Origin: Blastococcus sp. LR1
GTDB taxonomy: Bacteria > Actinomycetota > Actinomycetes > Mycobacteriales > Geodermatophilaceae
Length of the DNA: 64,000 nt
Direction: 5' to 3'
Assembly (NCBI RefSeq): GCF_020166105.1
Contig: NZ_JAIUJY010000001.1
Coordinates: forward strand, 372,001-436,000
Within the stretch, counting starts at the first letter, position 1; every line of letters begins with the position of its first letter. Made by a program: the position numbers and the translations under genes. Under the pieces are notes generated by a model, which was not told the origin of the DNA, made no database searches, and worked only from the letters and a program-made list of their open reading frames with translations. Shown here in pieces: positions 17,744-26,417 of the stretch.

Positions 17744-20700
17744 TCACCCGTTCGGCCCGCTTCCGCCGGCCGCGGGGGTTCCGTAGAAGACCTCCTCGAC
17801 GACCGCCCGCGCGTGCCGCGTGGTGCGCCGGTAGTCGTCGACGAACTGGCCGGGATCCTGGTCCGGGCCGTAGCCGCAGGCCCGGGCGACGCCGGCGAGC
17901 TCCAGGCCCGGGCGCGGGAGCTGGTCGCTGGGCCGGCCGCGCACCAGGAAGATCGCGTTGCGGGCGCGGGTCGCCAGCTCCCAGGCCTCGCGGAGGGCGG
18001 TCGCCTGCTCCTGGTCGAGGTGTCCGCCGGTCACCAGGGCGTCGAGCGCCCCTCCGGTGGACGCCTGCCGCAGTCCCTCGTCGTGGGCCGCGTGCTCGAG
18101 CTGCAGCAGCTGGACCGTCCACTCGACGTCGGCCAGGCCGCCGCGTCCCAGCTTGGTGTGCGTGGCCGGGTCGGCCCCCCGGGGCAGCCGCTCCCGCTCG
18201 ACCCGGGCCTTGATCCGGCGGATCTCGGCCACCTGGTCGGCGGTGAGCCCTTCGTCCGGGTAACGGATCGGGTCGACCAGCGCCATGAACTCCGCACCGA
18301 GCTCCTCGTCCCCGGCCACCGGCACAGCACGGACCAGCGCCTGCACCTCCCAGACCGAGACCCAGCGCTCGTAGTACTCGCGGAACGCCGAGAGGCTGCG
18401 CACCAGCGCGCCCTGCCGGCCCTCCGGCCGCAGGTCGGCGTCCACCTCGAACGCCGGGTCGGGCGCCGGCTCGCTCAGCAGCCGGCGCATCGTGTGCGCG
18501 ACGGCGTTGGCCGCAGCGGCGGCCTTCGTCTCGTCGGCGCCCGCGCGGGGGCGGTGCACGAACAGCACGTCGGCGTCGGAACCGAAGCCCAGCTCACCGC
18601 CGCCGAGCCGGCCCATTCCGATGACCGCGAGGTCCATCGGCAGCTCCTCGACCGGGATGCCCGCCTCGGCGGCGTGCGCCCGCTGCGCGACGTCCAGTCC
18701 GGCGCGCAGGGTGGCGACGGCGACGTCGGTCAGCGCCCGGCCGACCCGGTGCACGTCGAGCCGGCCGAGCAGGTCGGCTGCCGCGACGCGCAGCAGTTCC
18801 TGGCGCCGCAGGCCCCGGACCACGCGGATCCCGGCCTGCGGGCCGGGTGCCCGCCGCGCTGCCTGGCGCCATGCGTTGGCCAGCGTCTCGGCGCCGCGCG
18901 GCTCGAGCTCGGCGTCGTCGGCCAGCAGGCGCAGCGCCTCGGGTGTGCGGGTGAGCAGGGCGGCGATGTACTGGCTGGAGCCCAGCAGCTGGGCCAGCCG
19001 CTCGACGACCTGCCCCTCGTCGCGCAGCAGCCGCAGGTACCACTGGTTGCCGCCCAGCGCCTCGCTCACCTGCCGGTAGGCCAGCAGCCCGGCGTCGGGA
19101 TTCGGGCAGGAGGCGAAGGTCTGCAGCAGGACCGGCAGCAGGTACTTCTGCATCGACGCCGACCGGGAGACGCCGCCGGTGAGCGCCGCGAGGTGGCGCA
19201 GCGCGCCCTCGGCATCGGCGAATCCGAGGGCCCGCAGCCAGTCCCCGGCCGCCTTGGAGCCCAGCTGGAGGTGCTCCCCCGGCACGCGGGCGACCGCCGA
19301 GAGCAGCGGACGGTAGAAGAGCTTCTCGTGCAGCCGCCGGACCTCGCGGGTGTGCAGCGCCAGCTCGGCCCGCAGCACGTCGACGGCGTCGCCCCGGTGG
19401 TCGGGCTTGTAGCCGAGCGACCGCGCCAGCCAGCGCAGCTGCTGCTCGTCGGTGGGCAGCAGGTGCGTGCGGCGCAGGCGGAGCAGCTGCAGCCGGTGCT
19501 CCACCGTGCGCAGGAACCGGTAGGAGGCGATCAGGGTGGCGGCGTCGTCACGACCGACGTACCCCCCGGCGGAGAGGGCCAGGAGAGCCGGCACGGTCCC
19601 GCCGACACGGAGCCGCTCGTCGGCCCGCCCGTGCACCATCTGCAGCAGCTGGACGGCGAACTCGATGTCCCGCAGGCCGCCGCGGCCGAGCTTGAGCTCC
19701 CGCTCGGCCTGCGCCGGCGGGATGTTGGCCTCGACCCGGCGGCGCATGGCCTGCACCTGGCCGACGAATCCGGGGCGGTCCCCGGCCTTCCACACCAGCG
19801 GCCAGAGGGCGTCGACGTAGGCCCGCCCGAGGTCCGGGTCACCGGCGACCGGGCGCATCTTCAGCAGCGCCTGGAACTCCCAGGTCTCCGCCCACTGGGC
19901 GTAGTAGGCGGCGTACCCGGCGACGGTGCGGACCAGGGCGCCCGCCTTGCCCTCGGGTCGCAGCGCGGCGTCGACCTCCCACGCGGCCTCGTGGCAGATC
20001 CGCATGAGCGCCGCGGCGACCCGGGTGGCGCTCGACAGGGCGGCGCCCTCGGGGTCCGCCGGGTCCACGCCCTCGGCGACGAAGACGACGTCGACGTCGC
20101 TGACGTAGTTCAGCTCGCGGCCACCGCACTTGCCCAGGGCGATGACGCTGAGCCGGCACGCGGCGGCGTCGGCCGACTGCTCGGCGACCGCGATGGCCAG
20201 GCCGGCGGTCAGCACGGCAGCGGCGATGTCGGCGAGCTCGACGGCGACGTCCTCCGCCGGGACGCCGTCGCCGAGGTCGCGCCCGGTCAGGGAGAGCACC
20301 GCGCGCCGGTAGGCCAGCCGGAGCGCCGCCACCCGCTCGGGCTTCGCGTCGGGCGCCGCCTTCCCGAGCCGGACGCCCCACGGCGGGTCGTCGGGATCCG
20401 CGCCGACCGCGGTGAGCATCTGCCGCTCCAGCGCGTTCGGCGTCGGGCGCGACGGCCCGTGCCGGTCGTCGTCGAGCACGTGCCAGTCCAGCGGGTGCGC
20501 CGCCAGGTGGTCGGCCAGCCCGGAACTGGCCCCGAGGACGGAGACCAGGCGGGCGCGCAGGTGACCGGGCCCGCGGAGCCGGGCGAGCAGCGCGGCGGCG
20601 GCGGAACCGTCGGGGTCCTCCTCGTCGAGCGCCTCGATCAGCCGGTGCAGCGAGCGGACGGCGAGGTCGGGGTCACCGGCGCGGGCGAGGGCGGCCACCA

Positions 20701-20860
20701 CCGGCCCGGCCTCGGGGTCAGCGGGCTCGTTGCGGCCGAGGTCCCACAGGCCGAGCGCCGGATCGGACAGCAGCCGGGCGGCGCGCTCGCCGTCGCCGAA
20801 GCCGAAGCGGACCAGCCGGACGATCGCGCGGCGCGGGATCTCCGGGAGGGCAGCGGTCAC
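17744..20860 (-). CDS. glnE: Glutamine synthetase adenylyl-/deadenylyltransferase
   Basis: Bifunctional enzyme that attaches AMP to, and removes it from, the regulatory Tyr of GlnA in response to nitrogen status. At 1038 residues it matches the actinobacterial length. Two nucleotidyltransferase halves are intact: N-terminal deadenylylase site GKCGGRELNYVSDVDVVFV (about residue 240) and C-terminal adenylylase site GRLGGGELGFGSDADVLFV (about residue 730). Each half is followed by a KLGRGGL(R/A)D motif. Start GTG at 20860 overlaps the stop of the amidotransferase gene by four bases (GTGA), so translation is coupled. The target Tyr exists in glnA (7624) but not in the adjacent glnA2. Confidence 0.97.
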   Translation of the reverse strand: MTAALPEIPRRAIVRLVRFGFGDGERAARLLSDPALGLWDLGRNEPADPEAGPVVAALARAGDPDLAVRSLHRLIEALDEEDPDGSAAAALLARLRGPGHLRARLVSVLGASSGLADHLAAHPLDWHVLDDDRHGPSRPTPNALERQMLTAVGADPDDPPWGVRLGKAAPDAKPERVAALRLAYRRAVLSLTGRDLGDGVPAEDVAVELADIAAAVLTAGLAIAVAEQSADAAACRLSVIALGKCGGRELNYVSDVDVVFVAEGVDPADPEGAALSSATRVAAALMRICHEAAWEVDAALRPEGKAGALVRTVAGYAAYYAQWAETWEFQALLKMRPVAGDPDLGRAYVDALWPLVWKAGDRPGFVGQVQAMRRRVEANIPPAQAERELKLGRGGLRDIEFAVQLLQMVHGRADERLRVGGTVPALLALSAGGYVGRDDAATLIASYRFLRTVEHRLQLLRLRRTHLLPTDEQQLRWLARSLGYKPDHRGDAVDVLRAELALHTREVRRLHEKLFYRPLLSAVARVPGEHLQLGSKAAGDWLRALGFADAEGALRHLAALTGGVSRSASMQKYLLPVLLQTFASCPNPDAGLLAYRQVSEALGGNQWYLRLLRDEGQVVERLAQLLGSSQYIAALLTRTPEALRLLADDAELEPRGAETLANAWRQAARRAPGPQAGIRVVRGLRRQELLRVAAADLLGRLDVHRVGRALTDVAVATLRAGLDVAQRAHAAEAGIPVEELPMDLAVIGMGRLGGGELGFGSDADVLFVHRPRAGADETKAAAAANAVAHTMRRLLSEPAPDPAFEVDADLRPEGRQGALVRSLSAFREYYERWVSVWEVQALVRAVPVAGDEELGAEFMALVDPIRYPDEGLTADQVAEIRRIKARVERERLPRGADPATHTKLGRGGLADVEWTVQLLQLEHAAHDEGLRQASTGGALDALVTGGHLDQEQATALREAWELATRARNAIFLVRGRPSDQLPRPGLELAGVARACGYGPDQDPGQFVDDYRRTTRHARAVVEEVFYGTPAAGGSGPNG

Positions 20861-21594
20861 GCCCGTGCCCCCGCCCGGGTGCGGACCAGGTCGGCGAAGC
20901 GGCCGGCGAAGGGCTGCCAGATCTCTGCGAGGTCGTCGTGCGCGGCGGTGGCGCGGGCGCAGAGCGTCTCGATGTCCAGGGGGCTGGCGCCGACGCCGAC
21001 CGGGTCGCTCTCGGCCCAGGCGCGCACCATCTCCGGCGTCGTCTCGATGTGGAACTGGAGGGCGTAGACGTGCGCCCCGACCCGGTAGGCCTGGTGCGGG
21101 TAGTGCGGGTTGCTCGCCAGCAGCGTCGCGCCGGTGGGGAGCTCGGAGATCTCGTCGTGATGCCACTGGATCACGTCGGGCGAGAGCGGCAGCGGGCCGA
21201 AGACCCGGTCCTGGTCGGCGACGTCGCGCTTGGCCACCAGGGTCGCCCCGACCTCGGGTCCGTCGATGCCCACGCGCGTCCGGCCACCGCCGACCTGGGC
21301 CAGCAGCTGGGCGCCGAGGCAGATGGCCAGCGTGGGCAGGTCGGCGTCGATCGCCTGCCGCAGCAGGGAGCGGACGCCGACGAGCTCGGGGCTGGTCGCC
21401 TCGTCGTCCAGCGAGGACTGGGGGCCACCGAGCACGAGCAGGCCGTCGAAGCCCTCGAGGGTCTCCGGCAGCTGCTCGCCCAGCCCCAGGTGCCGCTCGT
21501 CGAGCTCGAGGCCGGCGGCGCGCAGCCACTCCCCCAGCCGCGCGGGCGGGTCGGTCTCGCTCGGGACGACGACGAGCAGGCGGCCGGAGGTCAC
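20857..21594 (-). CDS. Type 1 glutamine amidotransferase-like protein
   Basis: GATase-1 domain protein of 245 residues, similar to stand-alone GMP-synthase-like amidotransferases. The catalytic triad is visible: Cys in LAICLGAQLLA, and His/Glu in ALQFHIETTPEM. It would hydrolyse glutamine or a gamma-glutamyl compound. There is no synthetase domain, so it could serve a separate acceptor protein or act as a gamma-glutamyl hydrolase. Start GTG at 21594. It overlaps glnE by four bases and lies downstream of glnA2, so the three are one nitrogen-related operon, interrupted by a 71-base palindrome before this gene. Confidence 0.9.
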   Translation of the reverse strand: MTSGRLLVVVPSETDPPARLGEWLRAAGLELDERHLGLGEQLPETLEGFDGLLVLGGPQSSLDDEATSPELVGVRSLLRQAIDADLPTLAICLGAQLLAQVGGGRTRVGIDGPEVGATLVAKRDVADQDRVFGPLPLSPDVIQWHHDEISELPTGATLLASNPHYPHQAYRVGAHVYALQFHIETTPEMVRAWAESDPVGVGASPLDIETLCARATAAHDDLAEIWQPFAGRFADLVRTRAGARA

Positions 21595-21634
21595 GGAGTC
21601 GAGGCTAGTGGCCGTGTCGCGCACCGCTCGACCG

Positions 21635-21705
21635 CGCTCTGGGGCGTTGTTCGCGCTGTGCGGATCCTGCAGGACCCGCACAGCGCGAGGAACGTGGCCA
21701 GAGCG
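21635..21705 (-). terminator. 71-base nested palindrome after glnA2
   Basis: A perfect 13-bp stem (21651-21663 with 21676-21688) encloses a 12-base loop that is itself palindromic (CCTGCAGG). Outside it, CGTT/AACG (21645-21648 with 21691-21694) and an 8-bp stem (21635-21642 with 21698-21705) extend the fold. It begins 6 bases after the glnA2 stop and ends about 40 bases before the amidotransferase start, so it may attenuate read-through into the amidotransferase and glnE. Confidence 0.75.
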
Positions 21706-21710
21706 ACCTG

Positions 21711-23060
21711 TCAGAGGCCGGGCAGGTACCGCTGGAGCTCGAAGGGCGTCACGTTCTGCCGGTAGGAGTTGAACTCCTCCCACTTGTTGCGGAGGAAGAA
21801 CTCGAACACGTGCTCGCCGAGGGTCTCGGCGACCAGCTCGCTGCCCTGCATGGCGGTGAGCGCCTCGCCGAGGCTCACCGGCAGGTCCTCGTACCCGGCC
21901 GCGCGGCGCTCGGTGTCGGTGAGCGACCAGACGTCGTCCTCGGCCTCGGGTGGGAGCTCGTAGCCCTTCTCGATGCCGCGCAGCCCGGCGGCGAGCAGGA
22001 CGGCGAAGGTCAGGTACGGGTTGCACGCGGAGTCAGGCGAGCGGACCTCGACCCGGGCCGACTGCTCCTTGCTCGGCTTGTAGCTCGGCAGGCGGACCAG
22101 CGCCGAGCGGTTGGCCCGGCCCCACGTCGCCGCCGTCGGCGCCTCGGTGCCGGCCAGCAGCCGCCGGTAGGAGTTCACCGTCTGGTTGGTGATCGCGGTG
22201 ACCTCGCGGGCATGGGTCAGCAGACCGGCGATGAACTGCTTGCCGGTCGTCGACAGCCGCATCGGGTCGGCCGGGTCGTGGAAGGCGTTGCGGTCGCCCT
22301 CGAACAGCGAGAGGTGGGTGTGCATCGCCGAGCCGGCCAGCTCGGTGAACGGCTTCGGCATGAACGTGGCGTGCACGCCCTGCGCCAGCGCGACCTCACG
22401 GACGACGTGCCGCAGCGTCATGATGTTGTCCGCCATCGACAGGGCGTCGGCGTAGCGCAGGTCGATCTCCTGCTGGCCGGGCGCGACCTCGTGGTGGCTG
22501 AACTCCACCGAGATGCCCATCGCCTCGAGCGCGAAGACCGCCTCCCGACGGAAGTCGTGCGCCACGTTGTGCGTGGAGAGGTCGAAGTAGCCGCCGGTGT
22601 CGGCCGGCTGCGGCGGGGTGCCGTCGGTGGGCAGGTCCTTCAGCAGGAAGAACTCGACCTCGGGGTGCGTGTAGAAGGTGAACCCCATGTCCGCGGCCTT
22701 CGACAGCGTCCGGCGCAGCACGTGCCGGGGGTCGGCCCAGGACGGCGACCCGTCGGGCAGCGTGATGTCGCAGAACATCCGCGCGGTGTCGCTCGGGGTG
22801 CCCTTCGCCGAGGGCATCACCTGGAACGTGCCCGGGTCGGGCTTGGCCAGCATGTCCGACTCGTAGACGCGGGCGAAGCCCTCGATCGCCGAGCCGTCGA
22901 AGCCGATGCCCTCCGCGAACGCCGCCTCGATCTCGGCGGGCGCCACGGCGACGGCCTTGAGATAGCCGGAGACGTCGGTGAACCAGAGCCGGACGAACCG
23001 GATGTCGCGCTCTTCCAGGGTGCGCAGGACGAACTCCTGCTGTCGGTCCATGCCGGCCAT
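21711..23060 (-). CDS. glnA2: Glutamine synthetase, GlnA2 type
   Basis: 449-residue glutamine synthetase-like enzyme closely resembling M. tuberculosis GlnA2 (MDRQQEFVLRTLEERDIRFV; EFSHHEVAPGQQEIDLRYAD; RVEVRSPDSACNPYLTFAVL). Catalytic motifs are present (GIGFDGSAIEGFA, NRSALVRLPSY). The adenylylation loop reads DDVWSLTDTERRAAGYEDLP, with no Tyr at the position used in GlnA, so GlnE should not regulate it. In relatives the enzyme is a secondary glutamine synthetase or acts on related amines. Start ATG at 23060; ATG at 23051 (MDRQ...) matches the usual family start and is nearly as likely. A GlnR-like half-site lies 15 bases upstream. Confidence 0.95.
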   Translation of the reverse strand: MAGMDRQQEFVLRTLEERDIRFVRLWFTDVSGYLKAVAVAPAEIEAAFAEGIGFDGSAIEGFARVYESDMLAKPDPGTFQVMPSAKGTPSDTARMFCDITLPDGSPSWADPRHVLRRTLSKAADMGFTFYTHPEVEFFLLKDLPTDGTPPQPADTGGYFDLSTHNVAHDFRREAVFALEAMGISVEFSHHEVAPGQQEIDLRYADALSMADNIMTLRHVVREVALAQGVHATFMPKPFTELAGSAMHTHLSLFEGDRNAFHDPADPMRLSTTGKQFIAGLLTHAREVTAITNQTVNSYRRLLAGTEAPTAATWGRANRSALVRLPSYKPSKEQSARVEVRSPDSACNPYLTFAVLLAAGLRGIEKGYELPPEAEDDVWSLTDTERRAAGYEDLPVSLGEALTAMQGSELVAETLGEHVFEFFLRNKWEEFNSYRQNVTPFELQRYLPGL

Positions 23061-23074
23061 GATCCAGTCCGCTC

Positions 23075-23090
23075 GTTTCGGGAGTGTGAC
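23075..23090 (-). promoter_or_regulatory. Putative GlnR half-site of glnA2
   Basis: On the minus strand GTCAC-ACTCCC-GAAAC matches gTnAc-n6-GaAAc exactly, the same pattern seen upstream of glnA. It ends 15 bases before the start codon, a position more suited to repression than to activation. Confidence 0.5.
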
Positions 23091-23161
23091 GCCCCCTCAA
23101 GCCTGCCTCCTCAGGGGTGGCTCGGCGCAAGAGTGCGGCCCATCCGGGTTCGTGTCGTGCG

Positions 23162-23566
23162 TCAGGTGCCGCGCCGCAGCCCGGGCGGGATCCGCCGCCC
23201 GGCCCGGTACGAGCCGGCCGCCAAGGCCACCTCCAGGGCCAGGAAGGCTCCGGTCGGCCACGCCCGGCCCCGTCGCTCCAGCGCCACTCCCGCCAGCCGG
23301 GCCAGTGCCATCCCCGCGCTGGCGTCGCCCACCGTCCGGAGCACGGCAGCCCGCGCCGCTGCCCCGTGCTTCTCCGAGCGCAGCACCGCCGCGGCGAAGG
23401 CCAGCGGAATGCCGGCGTACACCGCCCGCACCTCGGTACGGGACTCCGGAGTCCGCGCCGAGCCACCGAACACCGCCGGCACCAGGGACGGTCGCAGCAC
23501 CGCGCCCACGCCGATCGCCGCGTACCCGCCGGCCACCAGCCGCGAGATCACGGTGGGATCGCCCAT
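23162..23566 (-). CDS. Small membrane protein, DUF4345/DUF4267-like
   Basis: 134 residues, function unknown. Four hydrophobic helices can be seen: VISRLVAGGYAAIGVGAVLR, VRAVYAGIPLAFAAAVLR, AVLRTVGDASAGMALARLAG and TGAFLALEVALAAG. The pattern of R-PSLVPAVFGG after the first helix and an Arg-rich cytosolic linker resembles the DUF4345/DUF4267 group of small membrane proteins. Start ATG at 23566. It is divergent from nadE and lies upstream of glnA2 on the same strand, but there is no sign of functional linkage. Confidence 0.65.
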   Translation of the reverse strand: MGDPTVISRLVAGGYAAIGVGAVLRPSLVPAVFGGSARTPESRTEVRAVYAGIPLAFAAAVLRSEKHGAAARAAVLRTVGDASAGMALARLAGVALERRGRAWPTGAFLALEVALAAGSYRAGRRIPPGLRRGT

Positions 23567-23674
23567 GACTGCACGCTAGGACGGCCGCTCCCCGCTGTCA
23601 CCCCGTCCTCGGACGAGGACGACCACCCGGCCGACGCCCCACCTGGCCCTTCGCTGCGGCGGAAGACGAGACTG

Positions 23675-25516
23675 GTGCCCGTGAGCGAGCAGCAGCCGGT
23701 GCAGTTGCGGGTGTCCATGGCCCAGGTCGACACGCGGGTCGGCGATCTCGCGGGCAACAGCGAGCTCGTCGTCCGCTGGGCGGCGAAGGCGGCCGAGGCG
23801 GGTGCGCACCTCGTCGTCTTCCCGGAGATGACGCTGACCGGCTATCCGCCGGAGGACCTGGTGCTGCGCGAGTCCTTCGCCGCCGCCAGCGAGCAGGCGC
23901 TCGTCGATCTCGGCGCCCGGCTGGCGGCCGAGGGCCTGGGCGACCTCGCCGTCGTCGTCGGGTACCTGGCACACACCGAGGGCACCGGCCCCGCCCCGGT
24001 CGACGCGACCCCCACGGACGACGACCGGCCCAGCGACGCGAATCCTCGGCGGGGCGCCCCGCGCAACGCCGCCGCCCTGCTGCACGGCGGCGACGTCGTC
24101 GTCCGGTACTACAAGCGCCACCTGCCGAACTACGGCGTCTTCGACGAGGCCCGCTACTTCGTGCCCGGCACCGAGCTGCCGGTCGTGCGGCTGCACGGGG
24201 TCGACGTCGCGCTGACCGTCTGCGAGGACCTCTGGGTCGAGGGCGGTCCGTGCGGCGTCGCGGGTGAGGCCGGGGTCGACCTGGTCGTCTCCCCCAACGC
24301 CTCGCCCTACGAGCGGGCCAAGGACGACCTCCGGCTGCCGCTGGTGCAGCGGCGGGCCGCCGAGGCGCGTGCGGCGATCCTCTACTGCAACCAGGTGGGA
24401 GGGCAGGACGAGCTGGTCTTCGACGGCGACTCGATGGCGGTCTCCCCCACCGGCGAGCTGCTAGCGCGGGCGCCGCAGTTCGTCGAGCACCTGCTCACCG
24501 TCGACCTGGCGCTGGACCCCTCGTCCGTGCCGGAGCGCCGCGAGGGCCGGGTCGGGCCGATGACCGTCACCCGGCACGTGCTGAGCGAGGAGGCGGTGCC
24601 CGCGTTCGAGGCCCGCCCGGCGACGATCGCCGAGCCGCTGAGCGACTGCGAGGAGGTCTGGCGGGCGCTGGTACTGGGCCTCAAGGACTTCATCGACAAG
24701 AACGGCATGCCCTCGGTGGTGCTCGGCATGTCCGGTGGCATCGACTCCGCGCTGGTCGCCGCGCTCGCCGTCGACGCCCTGGGCGCCGACCGCGTGGTCG
24801 GAGTCGGGCTGCCGTCGAAGTGGTCCAGCGAGCACTCGCTGGCCGACGCCGAGGACTCGGCGAAGCGGCTGGGGATGCACTACTCCGTCGTCCCGATCGC
24901 GCCGATGGTGGATGCCTACGAGTCCTCCGTGGAGCTCTCCGGCGTCGCCGCGGAGAATCTGCAGGCCCGGGTGCGCGGCACCCTGCTGATGGGGTTGTCC
25001 AACCAGCACGGCCACCTGCTGCTGGCGACGTCGAACAAGAGCGAGGTCGCCGTGGGCTACTCCACGCTCTACGGCGACGCGGCCGGCGGGTTCGCGCCGA
25101 TCAAGGACGTGCCCAAGACCCTGGTCTGGGAGCTGGCCCGCTGGCGCAACGCACACGCCCGCGATCGCGGGGAGACCGAGCCGATTCCGGTGAACTCGAT
25201 CGAGAAGCCGCCGTCGGCGGAGTTGGCGCCCGGTCAGCAGGACAGCGACTCGCTGCCGTCCTACGACGAGCTCGACGCCGTCATCGCCGACTACGTCGAC
25301 CGCGACCTCGGCATGGCCCAGCTGCTCGAGCGCGGGCACGACGCCGAGGTGGTGGCACGGGTCCTCCGGTTGGTGGACGCCGCCGAGTTCAAGCGCCGCC
25401 AGTCGGCCCCAGGCACCAAGATCAGCCTCAAGGCGTTCGGCCGCGACCGGCGGCTGCCCATCACCAACCGCTGGCGGGAGACCCTCCCGACGGTGCGCGA
25501 AGGAGCGCAGGCATGA
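23675..25516 (+). CDS. nadE: Glutamine-dependent NAD+ synthetase
   Basis: Final step of NAD+ synthesis: amidation of nicotinate adenine dinucleotide using glutamine. The 613-residue protein has an N-terminal nitrilase-type glutaminase with the Glu-Lys-Cys triad ([37 protein letters not shown]) and a C-terminal synthetase with the P-loop SGGIDSAL near residue 350 and [20 protein letters not shown] short low-complexity insertion ([18 protein letters not shown]) sits in the glutaminase domain. Start GTG at 23675 is favoured by GGAAG with 9-base spacing; GTG at 23681 is possible. The stop overlaps panB by four bases (ATGA), so two cofactor-synthesis genes are coupled. Confidence 0.96.
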   Translation: MPVSEQQPVQLRVSMAQVDTRVGDLAGNSELVVRWAAKAAEAGAHLVVFPEMTLTGYPPEDLVLRESFAAASEQALVDLGARLAAEGLGDLAVVVGYLAHTEGTGPAPVDATPTDDDRPSDANPRRGAPRNAAALLHGGDVVVRYYKRHLPNYGVFDEARYFVPGTELPVVRLHGVDVALTVCEDLWVEGGPCGVAGEAGVDLVVSPNASPYERAKDDLRLPLVQRRAAEARAAILYCNQVGGQDELVFDGDSMAVSPTGELLARAPQFVEHLLTVDLALDPSSVPERREGRVGPMTVTRHVLSEEAVPAFEARPATIAEPLSDCEEVWRALVLGLKDFIDKNGMPSVVLGMSGGIDSALVAALAVDALGADRVVGVGLPSKWSSEHSLADAEDSAKRLGMHYSVVPIAPMVDAYESSVELSGVAAENLQARVRGTLLMGLSNQHGHLLLATSNKSEVAVGYSTLYGDAAGGFAPIKDVPKTLVWELARWRNAHARDRGETEPIPVNSIEKPPSAELAPGQQDSDSLPSYDELDAVIADYVDRDLGMAQLLERGHDAEVVARVLRLVDAAEFKRRQSAPGTKISLKAFGRDRRLPITNRWRETLPTVREGAQA

Positions 25517-26343
25517 CCGAGTCGGTTCTCTACGGCGGCACGTCCAGCGCGCGGGTGCGCATCCACCACCTGCAGCAGGCCAAGGCCCGCGGCGAGAAGT
25601 GGGCGATGCTCACCGCCTACGACACCTACGCGGCGTCCATCTTCGAGGAGGCCGGCATCCCGGTGATGCTCGTCGGCGACTCGGCGGGCAACGTCGTCAT
25701 GGGGCACAGCAGCACCGTCCCGGTCACCGTCGAGGACATCCTGTTCATGACCAGGGCCGTCACCCGCTCCACGAAGCGGTCGCTGATCGTGGCCGACATG
25801 CCGTTCGGCTCCTACGAGTCCGGCCCGCAGCAGGCCTTCGACAACGCCGTCCGGCTGATGAAGGAGGGCGGCGCGCAGGCGGTCAAGCTGGAGGGCGGCG
25901 CCCGGGTCGCCCCGCAGATCAAGCTGCTCAGCGAGTCGGGCATCCCGGTCATGGCGCACATCGGCTTCACGCCCCAGAGCGAGCACGCCCTCGGCGGCTT
26001 CCGCGTGCAGGGCCGCGGCGCCGGCGCCGACCAGCTGCTGGCCGACGCGCACGCCGTGCAGGAGGCCGGGGCGTTCGCCGTCGTCCTGGAGATGGTGCCG
26101 GCCGAGATCGCCGGTCAGGTGACGAAGGAGCTGTCCATCCCGACGATCGGCATCGGCGCCGGCGTCGACTGCGACGCCCAGGTGCTCGTCTGGACCGACA
26201 TGGCCGGGCTCAACGGCGGCCGGATGCCGAAGTTCGTGAAGAAGTACGCCGAGCTGCGCGCGGAGATGCTGCGCGCGGCGAAGGAGTACGCCGACGACGT
26301 CCGCGGCAGCACCTTCCCCGGCCCGGAGCATTCGTTCGACTGA
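25513..26343 (+). CDS. panB: Ketopantoate hydroxymethyltransferase
   Basis: First committed step of pantothenate/coenzyme A synthesis: transfer of a hydroxymethyl group from methylene-tetrahydrofolate to alpha-ketoisovalerate. The 276-residue TIM-barrel carries the expected motifs [31 protein letters not shown] (metal-binding Asp), [14 protein letters not shown] and the catalytic-region Glu in VLEMVPAE, then TIGIGAG. AAGGAG lies 9-14 bases upstream of the ATG, which overlaps the nadE stop. It is followed by a strong hairpin shared with the convergent BtuF-like gene. Confidence 0.97.
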   Translation: MTESVLYGGTSSARVRIHHLQQAKARGEKWAMLTAYDTYAASIFEEAGIPVMLVGDSAGNVVMGHSSTVPVTVEDILFMTRAVTRSTKRSLIVADMPFGSYESGPQQAFDNAVRLMKEGGAQAVKLEGGARVAPQIKLLSESGIPVMAHIGFTPQSEHALGGFRVQGRGAGADQLLADAHAVQEAGAFAVVLEMVPAEIAGQVTKELSIPTIGIGAGVDCDAQVLVWTDMAGLNGGRMPKFVKKYAELRAEMLRAAKEYADDVRGSTFPGPEHSFD

Positions 26344-26362
26344 TCGTCCGCCGGGCGGAAGG

Positions 26363-26416
26363 GATGTGCGCGAGGGGCGGGTTGCCGGGCCCGAAAGCCG
26401 CCCCGACCCGCACATC
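26363..26416. terminator. Bidirectional hairpin between panB and BtuF-like gene
   Basis: GATGTGCG at 26363-26370 pairs with 26409-26416, and inside it GGGGCGG pairs with CCGCCCC (26398-26404). It lies between two convergent genes, so it can stop transcription from both sides. Confidence 0.65.
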
Positions 26417-26417
26417 G

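Noticed and set aside
17693..21067. Open frame of 1124 codons on the plus strand over glnE
   Set aside because: It is an antisense shadow of glnE; composition is biased and no motif is seen, while glnE has complete paired catalytic sites.
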